16,730 bases of DNA from Paramuribaculum sp. (GTDB lineage: Bacteria > Bacteroidota > Bacteroidia > Bacteroidales > Muribaculaceae): contig JAIDXA010000129.1 in assembly GCA_029058705.1 (NCBI GenBank), positions 1 to 16,730 on the forward strand. Reading direction: 5' to 3'. The notes below the pieces were generated by a model. That model was not told the origin of the DNA. It worked only from the letters and a program-made list of their open reading frames with translations, and did not search any database. Made by a program: the position numbers and the translations under genes. Positions 1-6,999 of this stretch are shown here, piece after piece. How positions within the stretch are numbered: the stretch's first letter is position 1; each line of letters opens with the position of its first letter.

Positions 1-54
1 AACACCTCATAAAATCCTCTCAATTAATCCCACAACTAAATTTAAACAGTTTCT

Positions 55-160
55 AAGAGAGTGTTTGAATTTAAACCGTGTTAACAATAAATAGAATGAT
101 AGATCGAACCTTCAAAAAATCCGCTCAGTCTTAATTTGATTTAAATCCAAACGCCCTCTT
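55..160. repeat. Imperfect 21-bp inverted repeat, arms 55-75 and 140-160
   Basis: The left arm reads aagagagtgtttgaattta plus two further A; the right arm is its reverse complement with three mismatches (18 of 21 match). The 64-nt interior is AT-rich and contains no reading frame of note. The right arm ends at 160, exactly where similarity to a RhuM-type protein begins. A shorter direct repeat, aatttaaac, occurs at 39-47 and 68-76. The structure could be the two ends of a small non-autonomous element or one remnant end of a mobile element; I see no transposase and no clear target-site duplication. It could also fold as a long hairpin in the RNA downstream of the nitroreductase gene. Confidence 0.5.
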
Positions 161-300
161 GAATATCTTGTTTCCGGATATTTTGACTTTGCTGAGATGC
201 AGGCGATGAAACGTCGCCCGATGTATATGGACGGCTATGTACGTCAACTCGATACGATACGGATATCGGTTGCGACTCTTGCCGAAACGCACCTAAGGTT
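158..300 (+). pseudogene. Decayed fragment resembling the C-terminal part of a RhuM-family virulence protein
   Basis: From about 158 to 259 the plus strand encodes LEYLVSGYFDFAEMQAMKRR followed by PMYMDGYVRQLDTI. From memory this resembles the conserved late part of RhuM-family proteins (a -DFAE-QA-R--PM-M--W---LD- pattern), which are often found in accessory and mobile DNA. No start codon, N-terminal domain or normal ending is present. After LDTI the frame continues as unrelated sequence to a stop at 362-364, already inside the nitroreductase gene on the other strand. In another frame a short RNAPKV run near 283-300 recalls the NAGKVS-like motif expected next, which would imply a frameshift. 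I see a relic, not a working gene; the family assignment rests on one short motif. Confidence 0.4.
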
Positions 301-311
301 CAAATGGGCCG

Positions 312-965
312 TTACCAGCCGTTATAGTGAATGCGTTCGCGGTCGAATTTGTCTTTCGGACTGAGTGTATTTTTAGGGCGGCCGATCGGGATGATGCTGA
401 GTGGAACAACCGTTTCAGGCAGCTCAAGTAATTTTTGAACGAAATCAACCCGCTCCTGAACCGGATAGATTCCGCACCAGACTGCTCCGAAGCCCATTGA
501 GTGGGCGGCTAAAAGTATGTTTTCAGTAACGGCCGACAGATCCTGATTCCAGAATTCGTCGCCGCCTTTCTCTTCAGCTATGGTTAGATCGCCGCATGCA
601 ACGAAAGCCATCGGCGCTTCGGCGGCCATCTTGATGTTTTTGCATGTATTGGCGATTGTGTCGAGGATGTCGCGGTCGGTGACAACTATTATCTGCCAGG
701 GTTGTGCGTTGCGGGCCGTTGGCGCTGCCATCGCAGCCTGCAGCAATGAATCGATCTGTTCTTCGGTCGGCCGTTCGTCGGTGAACGAGCGGCAGCTTGT
801 CCGGGTCATTATGCAGTCATAGGCTTTGTTGTCCGATGAATATGCGGCCACTCCGCTTTCCTGATGCTGATTTCCGTTTGAAACAAGTTTCCATGAAACA
901 AGTTTCCATGAAACAAATGCAAGAGCCGCAGCTAAGACAATACAGAGTAATCGTGATGTTTTCAT
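312..965 (-). CDS. Membrane-anchored nitroreductase-family FMN oxidoreductase
   Basis: A 217-residue protein with an N-terminal hydrophobic segment (about 5-19) that looks like an uncleaved signal anchor or signal peptide; no lipobox is seen. The nitroreductase fold follows: RTSCRSF at 55-61 (the usual FMN-phosphate-contacting R-S-x-R-x-F motif), APTARNAQPW at 81-90, ENILLAAHSMGFGAVWCG at 148-165 and PIGRP at 193-197. Family members bind FMN and reduce nitroaromatics, quinones or flavins with NAD(P)H, usually in the cytosol. An exported copy is less common, and here it follows an FMN/iron-sulfur membrane protein by 14 nt on the same strand, suggesting it takes electrons from that partner (inference). 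The substrate is unknown. A 15-bp tandem duplication lies just after the anchor. The family call is firm; the extracytoplasmic location is likely. Confidence 0.88.
   Translation of the reverse strand: MKTSRLLCIVLAAALAFVSWKLVSWKLVSNGNQHQESGVAAYSSDNKAYDCIMTRTSCRSFTDERPTEEQIDSLLQAAMAAPTARNAQPWQIIVVTDRDILDTIANTCKNIKMAAEAPMAFVACGDLTIAEEKGGDEFWNQDLSAVTENILLAAHSMGFGAVWCGIYPVQERVDFVQKLLELPETVVPLSIIPIGRPKNTLSPKDKFDRERIHYNGW
880..909. repeat. 15-bp tandem repeat (two copies) in the nitroreductase anchor region
   Basis: The unit gaaacaagtttccat occurs at 880-894 and 895-909, followed by a partial third copy (gaaacaa, 910-916). On the minus strand it encodes SWKLV twice, at residues 19-28, right after the hydrophobic anchor. 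Because the unit is five codons long, copy-number change would lengthen or shorten the linker without breaking the frame. The unit is itself nearly self-complementary (gaaac/gtttc). Confidence 0.9.
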
Positions 966-979
966 TGTTATCGTTTAAA

Positions 980-2062
980 TTAATCAGTTTCAGAGATCCG
1001 GAAAAGAAATCCCGTCGGACAGACAAACCGGCAATATGGCCGGCCTATAAAAAATGACATCACAACGAAGATTCCCCCGGCTATTGTGACCCCTATTGCC
1101 GCTTCTTCGACCATAAAGACCGTAAACAGCTCATAGTCTATCCAGTTGACCATAAAGCCACACCAGAGCGAAAGCATCAGGACGCTCCACAGTCCGCTAC
1201 GGAACCATCGGAGTCCTTTCACTGTTTTTGGCGACAGTTTGAGCTTATGCGACGGATTGCAGCGTCCGGCAAGTTCCTGGAGAGATCCGAGCGGACACAC
1301 CCACGTGCAGTAATGATCATTTTTGCCAAACAGCGGATAGATGAAAGCGGTGGCAAGCATAAGAATCAAAACGAGTGAGGCCGACGCACCGAAGCCGTTC
1401 GACAGTATGCCCAGCATCACTGTATAGTCCAGAAACGTTCCTGTCCAGAAACCGAGAACGCCCACATTCAGAATCTGCTGCACTGTTCTGTAGCGTTTGT
1501 TTTTAACAAACAGCGGCAGTATGGCTCCAAGCGCTACAACCGCCAGAGCGCAATAGAATCCTGCACCTCTTTTTATAGGTGCGCGTGCAATGGCCGATGA
1601 TGAATCCACATAATAGTCGAGCGCTGTCTTCACATTCGATATCAGAGCCGACGACGAATAGGTGGCGCCGGTAACAGCGTCAACCTCTTCGTGGAGTGCG
1701 TCTTCCGCACTTTTTCCGATCCATTTGCCTGTGATTCCTGAATCCATGACACGTTTGAAAAAACCTGGTGTCTCGGAATTTTCCAACGGAGTCACCGATG
1801 AGACCCTGTTGTCGATTATCTCTATCTCAACAGGCACCGGACCTGCATAGCCCGTGATCGATGATCCGAGCCCTGAAGTGTTGAGAGTTATGACCCCGTC
1901 GGCATTCTCGACCTTTGTGACACCTGTGGGGTGGGTTTCGATGTTTTTTTTGAGAGAATGGCCGAAAAATCTTCCGTCGCGGAGCATCGCAGCCGAAACC
2001 ATCATCAGAAACACAATAATCAAGCCGCTTATATTGGGCCATATTGTTTTGTTTTTTACCAT
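980..2062 (-). CDS. NosR/RnfG-like membrane protein with covalent-FMN domain and two CxxxCP iron-sulfur motifs
   Basis: A 360-residue protein. After an N-terminal membrane helix (about 10-27) comes an extracytoplasmic FMN-binding domain (about 45-150) carrying DAVTGATYSS at 128-137. This matches the ApbE flavinylation motif, with T134 as the expected FMN-linked threonine. Four or five hydrophobic helices follow (about 168-186, 199-222, 226-246, 290-312, 322-340). CTWVCP (252-257) and CRFVCP (344-349) resemble the cysteine motifs of NosR/NapH-type polyferredoxins, but each is a short CxxxCP without a full ferredoxin CxxCxxC set. The likely role is moving electrons from the cytoplasmic face to a flavin outside the inner membrane, with the nitroreductase 14 nt downstream as a plausible acceptor. 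No ApbE gene lies in this window. The start at 2062 fits the promoter at 2094-2125. Confidence 0.82.
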   Translation of the reverse strand: MVKNKTIWPNISGLIIVFLMMVSAAMLRDGRFFGHSLKKNIETHPTGVTKVENADGVITLNTSGLGSSITGYAGPVPVEIEIIDNRVSSVTPLENSETPGFFKRVMDSGITGKWIGKSAEDALHEEVDAVTGATYSSSALISNVKTALDYYVDSSSAIARAPIKRGAGFYCALAVVALGAILPLFVKNKRYRTVQQILNVGVLGFWTGTFLDYTVMLGILSNGFGASASLVLILMLATAFIYPLFGKNDHYCTWVCPLGSLQELAGRCNPSHKLKLSPKTVKGLRWFRSGLWSVLMLSLWCGFMVNWIDYELFTVFMVEEAAIGVTIAGGIFVVMSFFIGRPYCRFVCPTGFLFRISETD

Positions 2063-2093
2063 TTGTTATTAGTCGGCTAAGTGATAATGACTG

Positions 2094-2125
2094 CAAAATT
2101 AATTAATGAATCGCATAAGTTGCAA
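2094..2125 (-). promoter_or_regulatory. Bacteroidota-type promoter for the NosR-like/nitroreductase unit
   Basis: On the minus strand TAATTTTG (2101 to 2094) matches the -7 consensus TAnnTTTG exactly. A TTG (2125 to 2123) lies 21 nt upstream, close to the usual -33 spacing. Transcription would start near 2088, giving a leader of about 25 nt before the ATG at 2062. Confidence 0.6.
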
Positions 2126-2131
2126 CAGTGA

Positions 2132-2179
2132 GACAATTTCTTTTGTCATCTTCACGGTTTGGCGACCCAGATATGCCAA
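2132..2179. promoter_or_regulatory. Two small dyads between the divergent promoters (possible operator region)
   Basis: The region between the NosR-like and nadB promoters holds two 5-bp inverted repeats: GACAA-N6-TTGTC (2132-2147) and TTGGC-N11-GCCAA (2159-2179). Their position between the two promoters would suit a shared regulator. Dyads this short occur often by chance and I do not recognise either as a named operator. Nothing else in 2126-2228 looks like a gene. Confidence 0.2.
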
Positions 2180-2228
2180 CTTTATTGTGGTTATGGCGTT
2201 GAATATATTGTCAGCCGGCAAAATGTTT

Positions 2229-2259
2229 TGGTGCGGATAGGAAAATTTTTTAATTTTGT
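2229..2259 (+). promoter_or_regulatory. Bacteroidota-type promoter for nadB
   Basis: TTG at 2229-2231 (inside a TTTTGG run), a 20-nt spacer, and TAATTTTG at 2252-2259 match the -33/-7 consensus. Transcription would begin at about 2263-2267. That excludes the in-frame ATG at 2256, which lies inside the -7 box, and supports the nadB start at 2310 with a leader of about 45 nt. Confidence 0.7.
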
Positions 2260-2309
2260 GCGGTTGCTTTATGCAGCCGCCTCAGACTCTTAACAGCAAT
2301 TGTCATAAT

Positions 2310-3890
2310 ATGACCAAGGAATATGATTATCTCGTGATCGGATCCGGTATAGCCGGCATGAGTTTCGCGCTTAAGGTGGCTGACGAAAACCATCGTGTCG
2401 CGCTGATCTGCAAAACTGAAATCGACGAGGCCAACACTGCCCTTGCCCAGGGGGGAGTGGCTTCGGTTACCGATATTAAGGTTGATGATTTTGAAAAACA
2501 TATTGCCGACACTATGGTTGCCGGAGACTATCTGAGCGACATCAACGCTGTCAGAAAGGTTGTGACTGAAGCGCCCGAACAGATACGTCAGCTGCTCGAT
2601 TGGGGTGTCGATTTCGACCGGAAGGAAGACGGATCGTTTGATCTCCATCGAGAAGGTGGACATTCCGAATTCCGCATACTCCACCATGCCGACAACACCG
2701 GTTTTGAGATACAGCAGAGCCTTATACGACGCATACGCGAGAATCCTTGGATCGATCTTTATGAAAATCATTTCGCTATCGAGATCATTACCCAGCATCA
2801 TCTCGGAAAGATAGTGACCAGGCGCACAAAGGACATAACATGCTACGGCGCCTACGTGCTCAATCCCGCGACAGGAGGTGTCGACAAGTTCCTGTCGCGC
2901 ATCACTCTGATCGCCACCGGCGGCATCGGTGCGGTCTACACGACAACCACAAATCCTCTCGTTGCCACCGGCGACGGAATTGCAATGGTCTACCGGGCCA
3001 AAGGAACTGTCGCCGACATGGAGTTCGTTCAGTTCCACCCTACGGCTCTGTTCCACCCCGGCGACCGGCCCTCTTTTCTGATAACCGAAGCAATGAGGGG
3101 CTACGGGGCAGTCATGAGAAATAAAAAAGGTGAGTATTTAATGCACAAGTATGATCCGCGCCTTTCGCTCGCACCGCGCGACATCGTTGCACGGGCAATC
3201 GACTCCGAAATGAAGCTGCATGGCGACGAACACGTCTATCTCGATGTCACACATAAGAATCCCGAAGAAACAAAACGTCATTTCCCTAACATCTACGCCA
3301 AATGTCTTTCGCTTGGAATCGACATAACACGCGACTATATTCCTGTTGCTCCCGCTGCCCACTATCTTTGCGGAGGCATCAAGGTTGATCTGAATGCCGA
3401 GTCTTCGATCAAACGCCTGTATGCCGTCGGCGAATGTTCTTGCACGGGGCTTCACGGAGGCAACCGTCTTGCTTCAAACTCACTGATCGAAGCGGTTGTC
3501 TATGCTGACGCTGCGGCGCGTCATGCCTCTTCGCAGGTCGGACACTATGAAATACGTTCCGATGTCCCTGACTGGAACGATGAAGGAACTTCTCATCCCG
3601 AGGAGATGGTGCTGATCACCCAGAGCATGCGCGAAGTCAACCAGATAATGGGCTCATATGTCGGTATTGTCAGAAGCAATCTCCGGCTTGACCGCGCATG
3701 GAATCGTCTCGACATTCTGTATGAGGAAACCGAGCGGTTGTTTAAATGTTCGAAAGCTTCGCGTCAGATATGCGAGTTGCGCAACATTATCAATGTAGGA
3801 TACCTGATCATGCGCCAGGCTAAAGAACGTCACGAATCACGTGGACTGCACTTCACCCTTGACTACCCTCCGGTTAAAAAAGACTGCTGA
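2310..3890 (+). CDS. nadB: L-aspartate oxidase
   Basis: This enzyme oxidises L-aspartate to iminoaspartate, the first step of de novo NAD synthesis, passing electrons to oxygen or, in anaerobes, fumarate. The 526-residue protein is normal for the family. It shows the N-terminal FAD dinucleotide motif GSGIAG (11-16), NTALAQGGV (42-50), the EGGHS (115-119) and HHADNTG (125-131) active-site region shared with the succinate dehydrogenase/fumarate reductase flavoproteins, ATGGIGAVY, EFVQFHPTAL, APRDIVARAID, HYLCGGIKVD and the C-terminal FAD segment GECSCTGLHGGNRLASNSL. The last motif favours NadB over SdhA/FrdA. An upstream in-frame ATG at 2256 would add 18 residues but overlaps the promoter, so 2310 (MTKEYDYLVIG) is chosen. 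nadA and nadC are not in the window. The DUF4294 gene follows 84 nt later. Confidence 0.95.
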   Translation: MTKEYDYLVIGSGIAGMSFALKVADENHRVALICKTEIDEANTALAQGGVASVTDIKVDDFEKHIADTMVAGDYLSDINAVRKVVTEAPEQIRQLLDWGVDFDRKEDGSFDLHREGGHSEFRILHHADNTGFEIQQSLIRRIRENPWIDLYENHFAIEIITQHHLGKIVTRRTKDITCYGAYVLNPATGGVDKFLSRITLIATGGIGAVYTTTTNPLVATGDGIAMVYRAKGTVADMEFVQFHPTALFHPGDRPSFLITEAMRGYGAVMRNKKGEYLMHKYDPRLSLAPRDIVARAIDSEMKLHGDEHVYLDVTHKNPEETKRHFPNIYAKCLSLGIDITRDYIPVAPAAHYLCGGIKVDLNAESSIKRLYAVGECSCTGLHGGNRLASNSLIEAVVYADAAARHASSQVGHYEIRSDVPDWNDEGTSHPEEMVLITQSMREVNQIMGSYVGIVRSNLRLDRAWNRLDILYEETERLFKCSKASRQICELRNIINVGYLIMRQAKERHESRGLHFTLDYPPVKKDC

Positions 3891-3974
3891 CACAATCTGA
3901 CACACCATCATTGCGTTATCATATCACAGCGCACCGGATCAAGCTGAATACTCACTGAAATCAACAGACTGCAA

Positions 3975-4604
3975 TTGAAAAGAATCCCCGCTCTCCTGCT
4001 CTTTCTTATGACGTCATTGTCGATAATGGCGTCAGAGCCGCCTTTGCTCGAAATTCCCGAAGTCGGTTCCGGACGCAAAAACCCGACACGTGGCTATTAT
4101 TTTACCGAAATGGACGGGGAGGAGGTCATTATGATCGTTCTCAGTGATGTTGTCTGTTATCCGCCTATGGTTTTTAAAAACAAGAAAGAAGAGGAATTCT
4201 ACTGGCGGACTGTCAGAGACGTAAAGCTGACCCTTCCATATGCCAAGCTGATCTGTTCGACTCTGCTCGAAACCTACGAATACATAGAGACGTTCCCGAC
4301 TGTCAAGGAAAGAGAGGATTATCTCAAGCGCATGGAGTCGGCGATATTCGACCAATACAAGCCCGTGTTGAAGAAGTTCTCAAAAAACCAGGCCACTATG
4401 CTGTGCAAGTTGATAAAGCGTGAAACCAGTCAGTCGGGCTATAATATAATAAAGGCATTCCTGGGTTCTTTGCGCGCTACTTTCTGGCAGACTTTCGGTC
4501 GGTTCTTCGGTGTCAATCTTAAAGTGGATTTCCAACCTGAAAAAGATCATAAAGACGCCATAATAGAGCGCGTCGCCTCAAATGTGGAGCTTGGCGTTCT
4601 GTGA
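3975..4604 (+). CDS. DUF4294-family exported protein
   Basis: A 209-residue protein of unknown function. It begins with a typical signal peptide (MKRIPALLLFLMTSLSIMA, predicted cleavage before SEPP). The body contains the features I associate with the Bacteroidota family DUF4294: an RTVRDVKLTLPYAKL segment near 78-92 and FLGSLRATFWQTFGRFFGVNL near 163-183, with a charged C-terminal end. The start is TTG at 3975: no ATG lies upstream before an in-frame stop (3945-3947), and the next ATG (residue 12) would remove half of the signal peptide. The protein is therefore probably periplasmic or membrane-attached. I see no convincing promoter in the 84 nt after nadB, so read-through from nadB is likely. 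The family call is fairly firm; the function is unknown. Confidence 0.8.
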   Translation: MKRIPALLLFLMTSLSIMASEPPLLEIPEVGSGRKNPTRGYYFTEMDGEEVIMIVLSDVVCYPPMVFKNKKEEEFYWRTVRDVKLTLPYAKLICSTLLETYEYIETFPTVKEREDYLKRMESAIFDQYKPVLKKFSKNQATMLCKLIKRETSQSGYNIIKAFLGSLRATFWQTFGRFFGVNLKVDFQPEKDHKDAIIERVASNVELGVL

Positions 4605-4620
4605 TTGCCATCGGCAGGAT

Positions 4621-4651
4621 TATGTAGGGATGGAAGTTTTTTGTAATTTTG
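4621..4651 (+). promoter_or_regulatory. Promoter with -7 box almost touching the LOG-family start codon
   Basis: TAATTTTG at 4644-4651 is a perfect -7 box; the -33 side is poor (TATG at 4621-4624, 19 nt upstream). Only 7 nt separate the box from the ATG at 4659, so the transcript probably has no leader or a leader of a few bases. Confidence 0.55.
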
Positions 4652-4658
4652 CATCGAA

Positions 4659-5252
4659 ATGACAGAAACTCAATCAGGAGGCACTGCTGTAGTGGTCTAT
4701 GGAGCCTCAAGCGAAAACATAAAGCAGATATATAAGGACGAGGCTTTCAAGGTCGGTCGTCTGCTTGCTTCCGGCGGACATTCCGTGGTGTGCGGTGGTG
4801 GCCGACAGGGGCTTATGTGTGCTGCAATCGAAGGTGCGCTCAGTGCCGGCGGCAACGCCATCGGCGTGTTGCCGCAGTTCATGGTCGCAAATGAATGGCA
4901 ACATCCTGGTCTGACACAGATGATAGAAGTCCCCGACATGCATATCAGAAAAGAAACAATGGCGCGTATGTCGGTGGCGGCTATAGCCTGTCCCGGAGGA
5001 TGCGGGACATTTGAAGAACTGACCGAGCTCATAACATGGCGTCAGCTTGGATTATATCATGGCAATATCGTTATTCTGAATATCGGTGGATATTATGACC
5101 TTCTGATTGAAATGTTCGATAAAGCCATTGATGAAGGGTTCATGCATCATGACCACCGCCGACTGTTCGAGGTTGCGGTAAATGCAGAAGAAGCCGTCAG
5201 ACTTGCCCTCGGACCAGTCGAAGCAACATCGTTTTCCCAGAAAATCCATTGA
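4659..5252 (+). CDS. LOG-family (TIGR00730) nucleoside monophosphate phosphoribohydrolase
   Basis: A 197-residue protein of the LOG/YvdD family, which cleaves the N-glycosidic bond of nucleoside 5'-monophosphates (cytokinin ribotides in plants; broader or uncertain substrates in bacteria). It has a Rossmann-type start VVVYGASSENI (11-21), GGGRQGLM (46-53), RKETM (97-101) and the family signature PGGCGTFEE (112-120), whose glutamates and nearby arginine form the active site. The length is typical. It opens a gene train continuing with DUF4271, HemD-like, rnpA, yidD and a TatD-like gene, and its stop overlaps the possible TTG start of the next gene at 5249. There is no other Met before residue 53, so the ATG next to the promoter must be the start. 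Confidence 0.9.
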   Translation: MTETQSGGTAVVVYGASSENIKQIYKDEAFKVGRLLASGGHSVVCGGGRQGLMCAAIEGALSAGGNAIGVLPQFMVANEWQHPGLTQMIEVPDMHIRKETMARMSVAAIACPGGCGTFEELTELITWRQLGLYHGNIVILNIGGYYDLLIEMFDKAIDEGFMHHDHRRLFEVAVNAEEAVRLALGPVEATSFSQKIH

Positions 5253-5266
5253 TTATCATTGAACAG

Positions 5267-6157
5267 ATGCCTGACAGCGTTGCTACACAACCTCACATTA
5301 CTTCCGTTTCTGCCGATTCCGTCAGTCAGTTGCCGGAAAACACATCTGTGGCCGACACTCTGACTCATTCTGTTCAGATTGAAAATGCGCTTCAGCAGAA
5401 AACCTGTCATGAAGTAGACGCGCCGCGCATTCTGCATCTCCGGAACGCCACACTCGGACGTGTCGCCTACGCTGAAGGATTGGCTCCGTCTCCGCGTCCG
5501 GTGCTTCCCGGCTATGATTCAGGAGTGACAGCCTTGCTTGTCGTCCTGTTTCTGTTTATCGCCTCTAATTTCCGTCATTATTCCACTTTTATAAAGACAT
5601 TTGCCCAAGATCTTTTCAAAGTGCGCAGGCGTGCCAATATTTTCGATGACAACAACACGATGAGCGAGACCAGAGTCCTTCTGTCGATGATTTCGCTGCT
5701 GTGTGTAAGTGAGGGCATCCTGCTCTACAGCGCGGTCGGATTGCGCGGTGAAATTGCCGTAACACCTTTCGCCGCTGTCGGCATGCTGTCGGGGCTTGCC
5801 GTGGCATATTATCTGTGTCAGTTGGCGGCATACAGGACGGTAGGATATCTTTTTTCGAATGGTTCCGACACTCTTCAGTGGCTTAAAGGATTCAATGCGT
5901 CACAGTCGCTGCTCGGGCTTGTGCTTGTCATTCCGGCTCTTTTGTCTCTGTTTAGTCCGGGATTGTCGCCCCTGTTGTTAAGTCTGAGCGTATTATTCTA
6001 CGGAATTGCCCGTTTGATATTTATTTCAAAAGGATTTAGAATTTTTTACGACAATTATACCTCTCTTGTCTACTTTATTTTGTATCTTTGCACCTTGGAA
6101 ATTATCCCTCCGGTCATTCTCTGTCAATTAGCTTTAAGGTTTTCCACAAATATTTGA
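5267..6157 (+). CDS. DUF4271 integral membrane protein
   Basis: A 296-residue protein from the ATG at 5267; a TTG at 5249, overlapping the preceding stop, would add six residues (MIIIEQ) and cannot be excluded. The first 80 or so residues are polar and low in hydrophobicity, then about six to seven hydrophobic segments follow (roughly 86-103, 138-156, 163-185, 212-231, 235-254, 266-288). The ending, with FRIFYDNYTSLVYFILYLC, matches what I recall as the most conserved part of DUF4271 proteins of Bacteroidota. The function is unknown. In this phylum such a gene commonly stands just before a HemD-like gene, as here (28 nt apart), so a joint role is plausible. No enzymatic motif is visible. Confidence 0.8.
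   Translation: MPDSVATQPHITSVSADSVSQLPENTSVADTLTHSVQIENALQQKTCHEVDAPRILHLRNATLGRVAYAEGLAPSPRPVLPGYDSGVTALLVVLFLFIASNFRHYSTFIKTFAQDLFKVRRRANIFDDNNTMSETRVLLSMISLLCVSEGILLYSAVGLRGEIAVTPFAAVGMLSGLAVAYYLCQLAAYRTVGYLFSNGSDTLQWLKGFNASQSLLGLVLVIPALLSLFSPGLSPLLLSLSVLFYGIARLIFISKGFRIFYDNYTSLVYFILYLCTLEIIPPVILCQLALRFSTNI
6083..6090 (+). promoter_or_regulatory. -7-like box inside the DUF4271 gene, possible internal promoter for hemD-like
   Basis: TATCTTTG followed by CACC matches the -7 consensus and lies 95 nt before the GTG start of the next gene. No TTG stands at the correct -33 distance, and the same bases encode the conserved LYLC segment of the protein, so the match may be coincidental. Confidence 0.25.
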
Positions 6158-6185
6158 TTTTCATTCTTTTATAAATACTTCAAGC

Positions 6186-6932
6186 GTGAACGTTAAAAAA
6201 ATTTTAGTGTCCCAGCCAAAGCCTTCGTCGGAAAAGTCTCCCTATTATGACATTGCTCAGAAGTTTGGGGTTGAGATTGTTTTCCGTCCTTTTATCAAAG
6301 TTGAAGGTCTTTCTGCCAAAGAATTCCGCCAAGCTAAAATTAATATCACTGATTTCACGGCAATTATATTCACAGCCCGCACTGCAATCGATCATTTCTT
6401 CCGGCTTTGTGAAGAGATGCGTATTTCAATTTCGGACAACATGAAATATTTCTGTACAACAGAATCCATAGCTCTGTATCTGCAGAAATATATTGTTTAT
6501 CGCAAGCGTAAGATTTTTCATGGTTCGACCGGCAAACTTGAAGGTCTGGTGCCGTCATTGGTAAAACATAACAAGGAACGCTATCTTTACGTTGTCAGTG
6601 ATGTGAATAAAACAGATTCCAATGTTCTTGACGATAACAAGATCAATTACACAAAGGCTGTCATGTATCGGACGGTAAGCAATGATTTCGCTCCCGATGA
6701 AGCCTTTGACTATGACATGCTCCTGTTCTTCAGTCCCCAGGGAATTGACTCTCTGATGAAAAATTTCCCCGATTTCAAACAGGGCGATATAAAAATAGGA
6801 ACATTCGGTCCGGCTGCGGCTGCGGCTGTCAAGAATGCCGGAATGCGGCTCGATCTGGAAGCTCCGACGCCAAAAGCACCCTCAATGACTGCCGCCCTCG
6901 ACAATTTCCTCGCTGAAGTGTCTAAAGCGTAG
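6186..6932 (+). CDS. Uroporphyrinogen-III synthase (HemD)-like protein
   Basis: A 248-residue protein with the HemD two-lobed pattern: ILVSQPKP at the N-terminus, FTAIIFTARTAIDHFF (about 58-73), a middle stretch TESIALYLQKYI, YLYVVSDVN (133-141), YRTVSND, LLFFSPQGIDSLM (180-192) and IGTFGPAAAAAVKNAG (204-219), with a final PTPKAPSMTAAL segment. HemD proteins close hydroxymethylbilane into uroporphyrinogen III and are weakly conserved, so the family call rests on overall pattern. No other tetrapyrrole gene is in the window. The start is GTG at 6186; no ATG is available that keeps the first beta-strand. It follows DUF4271 by 28 nt and precedes rnpA by 67 nt. Whether it really catalyses the HemD step here is uncertain. 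Confidence 0.75.
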   Translation: MNVKKILVSQPKPSSEKSPYYDIAQKFGVEIVFRPFIKVEGLSAKEFRQAKINITDFTAIIFTARTAIDHFFRLCEEMRISISDNMKYFCTTESIALYLQKYIVYRKRKIFHGSTGKLEGLVPSLVKHNKERYLYVVSDVNKTDSNVLDDNKINYTKAVMYRTVSNDFAPDEAFDYDMLLFFSPQGIDSLMKNFPDFKQGDIKIGTFGPAAAAAVKNAGMRLDLEAPTPKAPSMTAALDNFLAEVSKA

Positions 6933-6999
6933 CGGGATACCGGTGATTCAGTTCATTGGTTGAAAGGCTAATCTTTTTCTTCTCCACAAAACTCATTCA

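Noticed and set aside
817..1026. 69-codon minus-strand frame spanning the gap between the nitroreductase and NosR-like genes
   Set aside because: It overlaps both clear genes in another frame and has no recognisable feature; the repeated METCF units merely reflect the 15-bp DNA repeat.
2256..2309. Upstream ATG that would extend NadB by 18 residues
   Set aside because: This ATG lies inside the -7 box of the predicted promoter, and NadB proteins normally begin a few residues before the FAD motif, as from 2310.
2250..3056. 268-codon open frame on the minus strand opposite nadB
   Set aside because: It lies wholly over the conserved FAD and active-site motifs of nadB, has no recognisable domain and is low in hydrophobic-core patterning; it is a shadow of the real gene.
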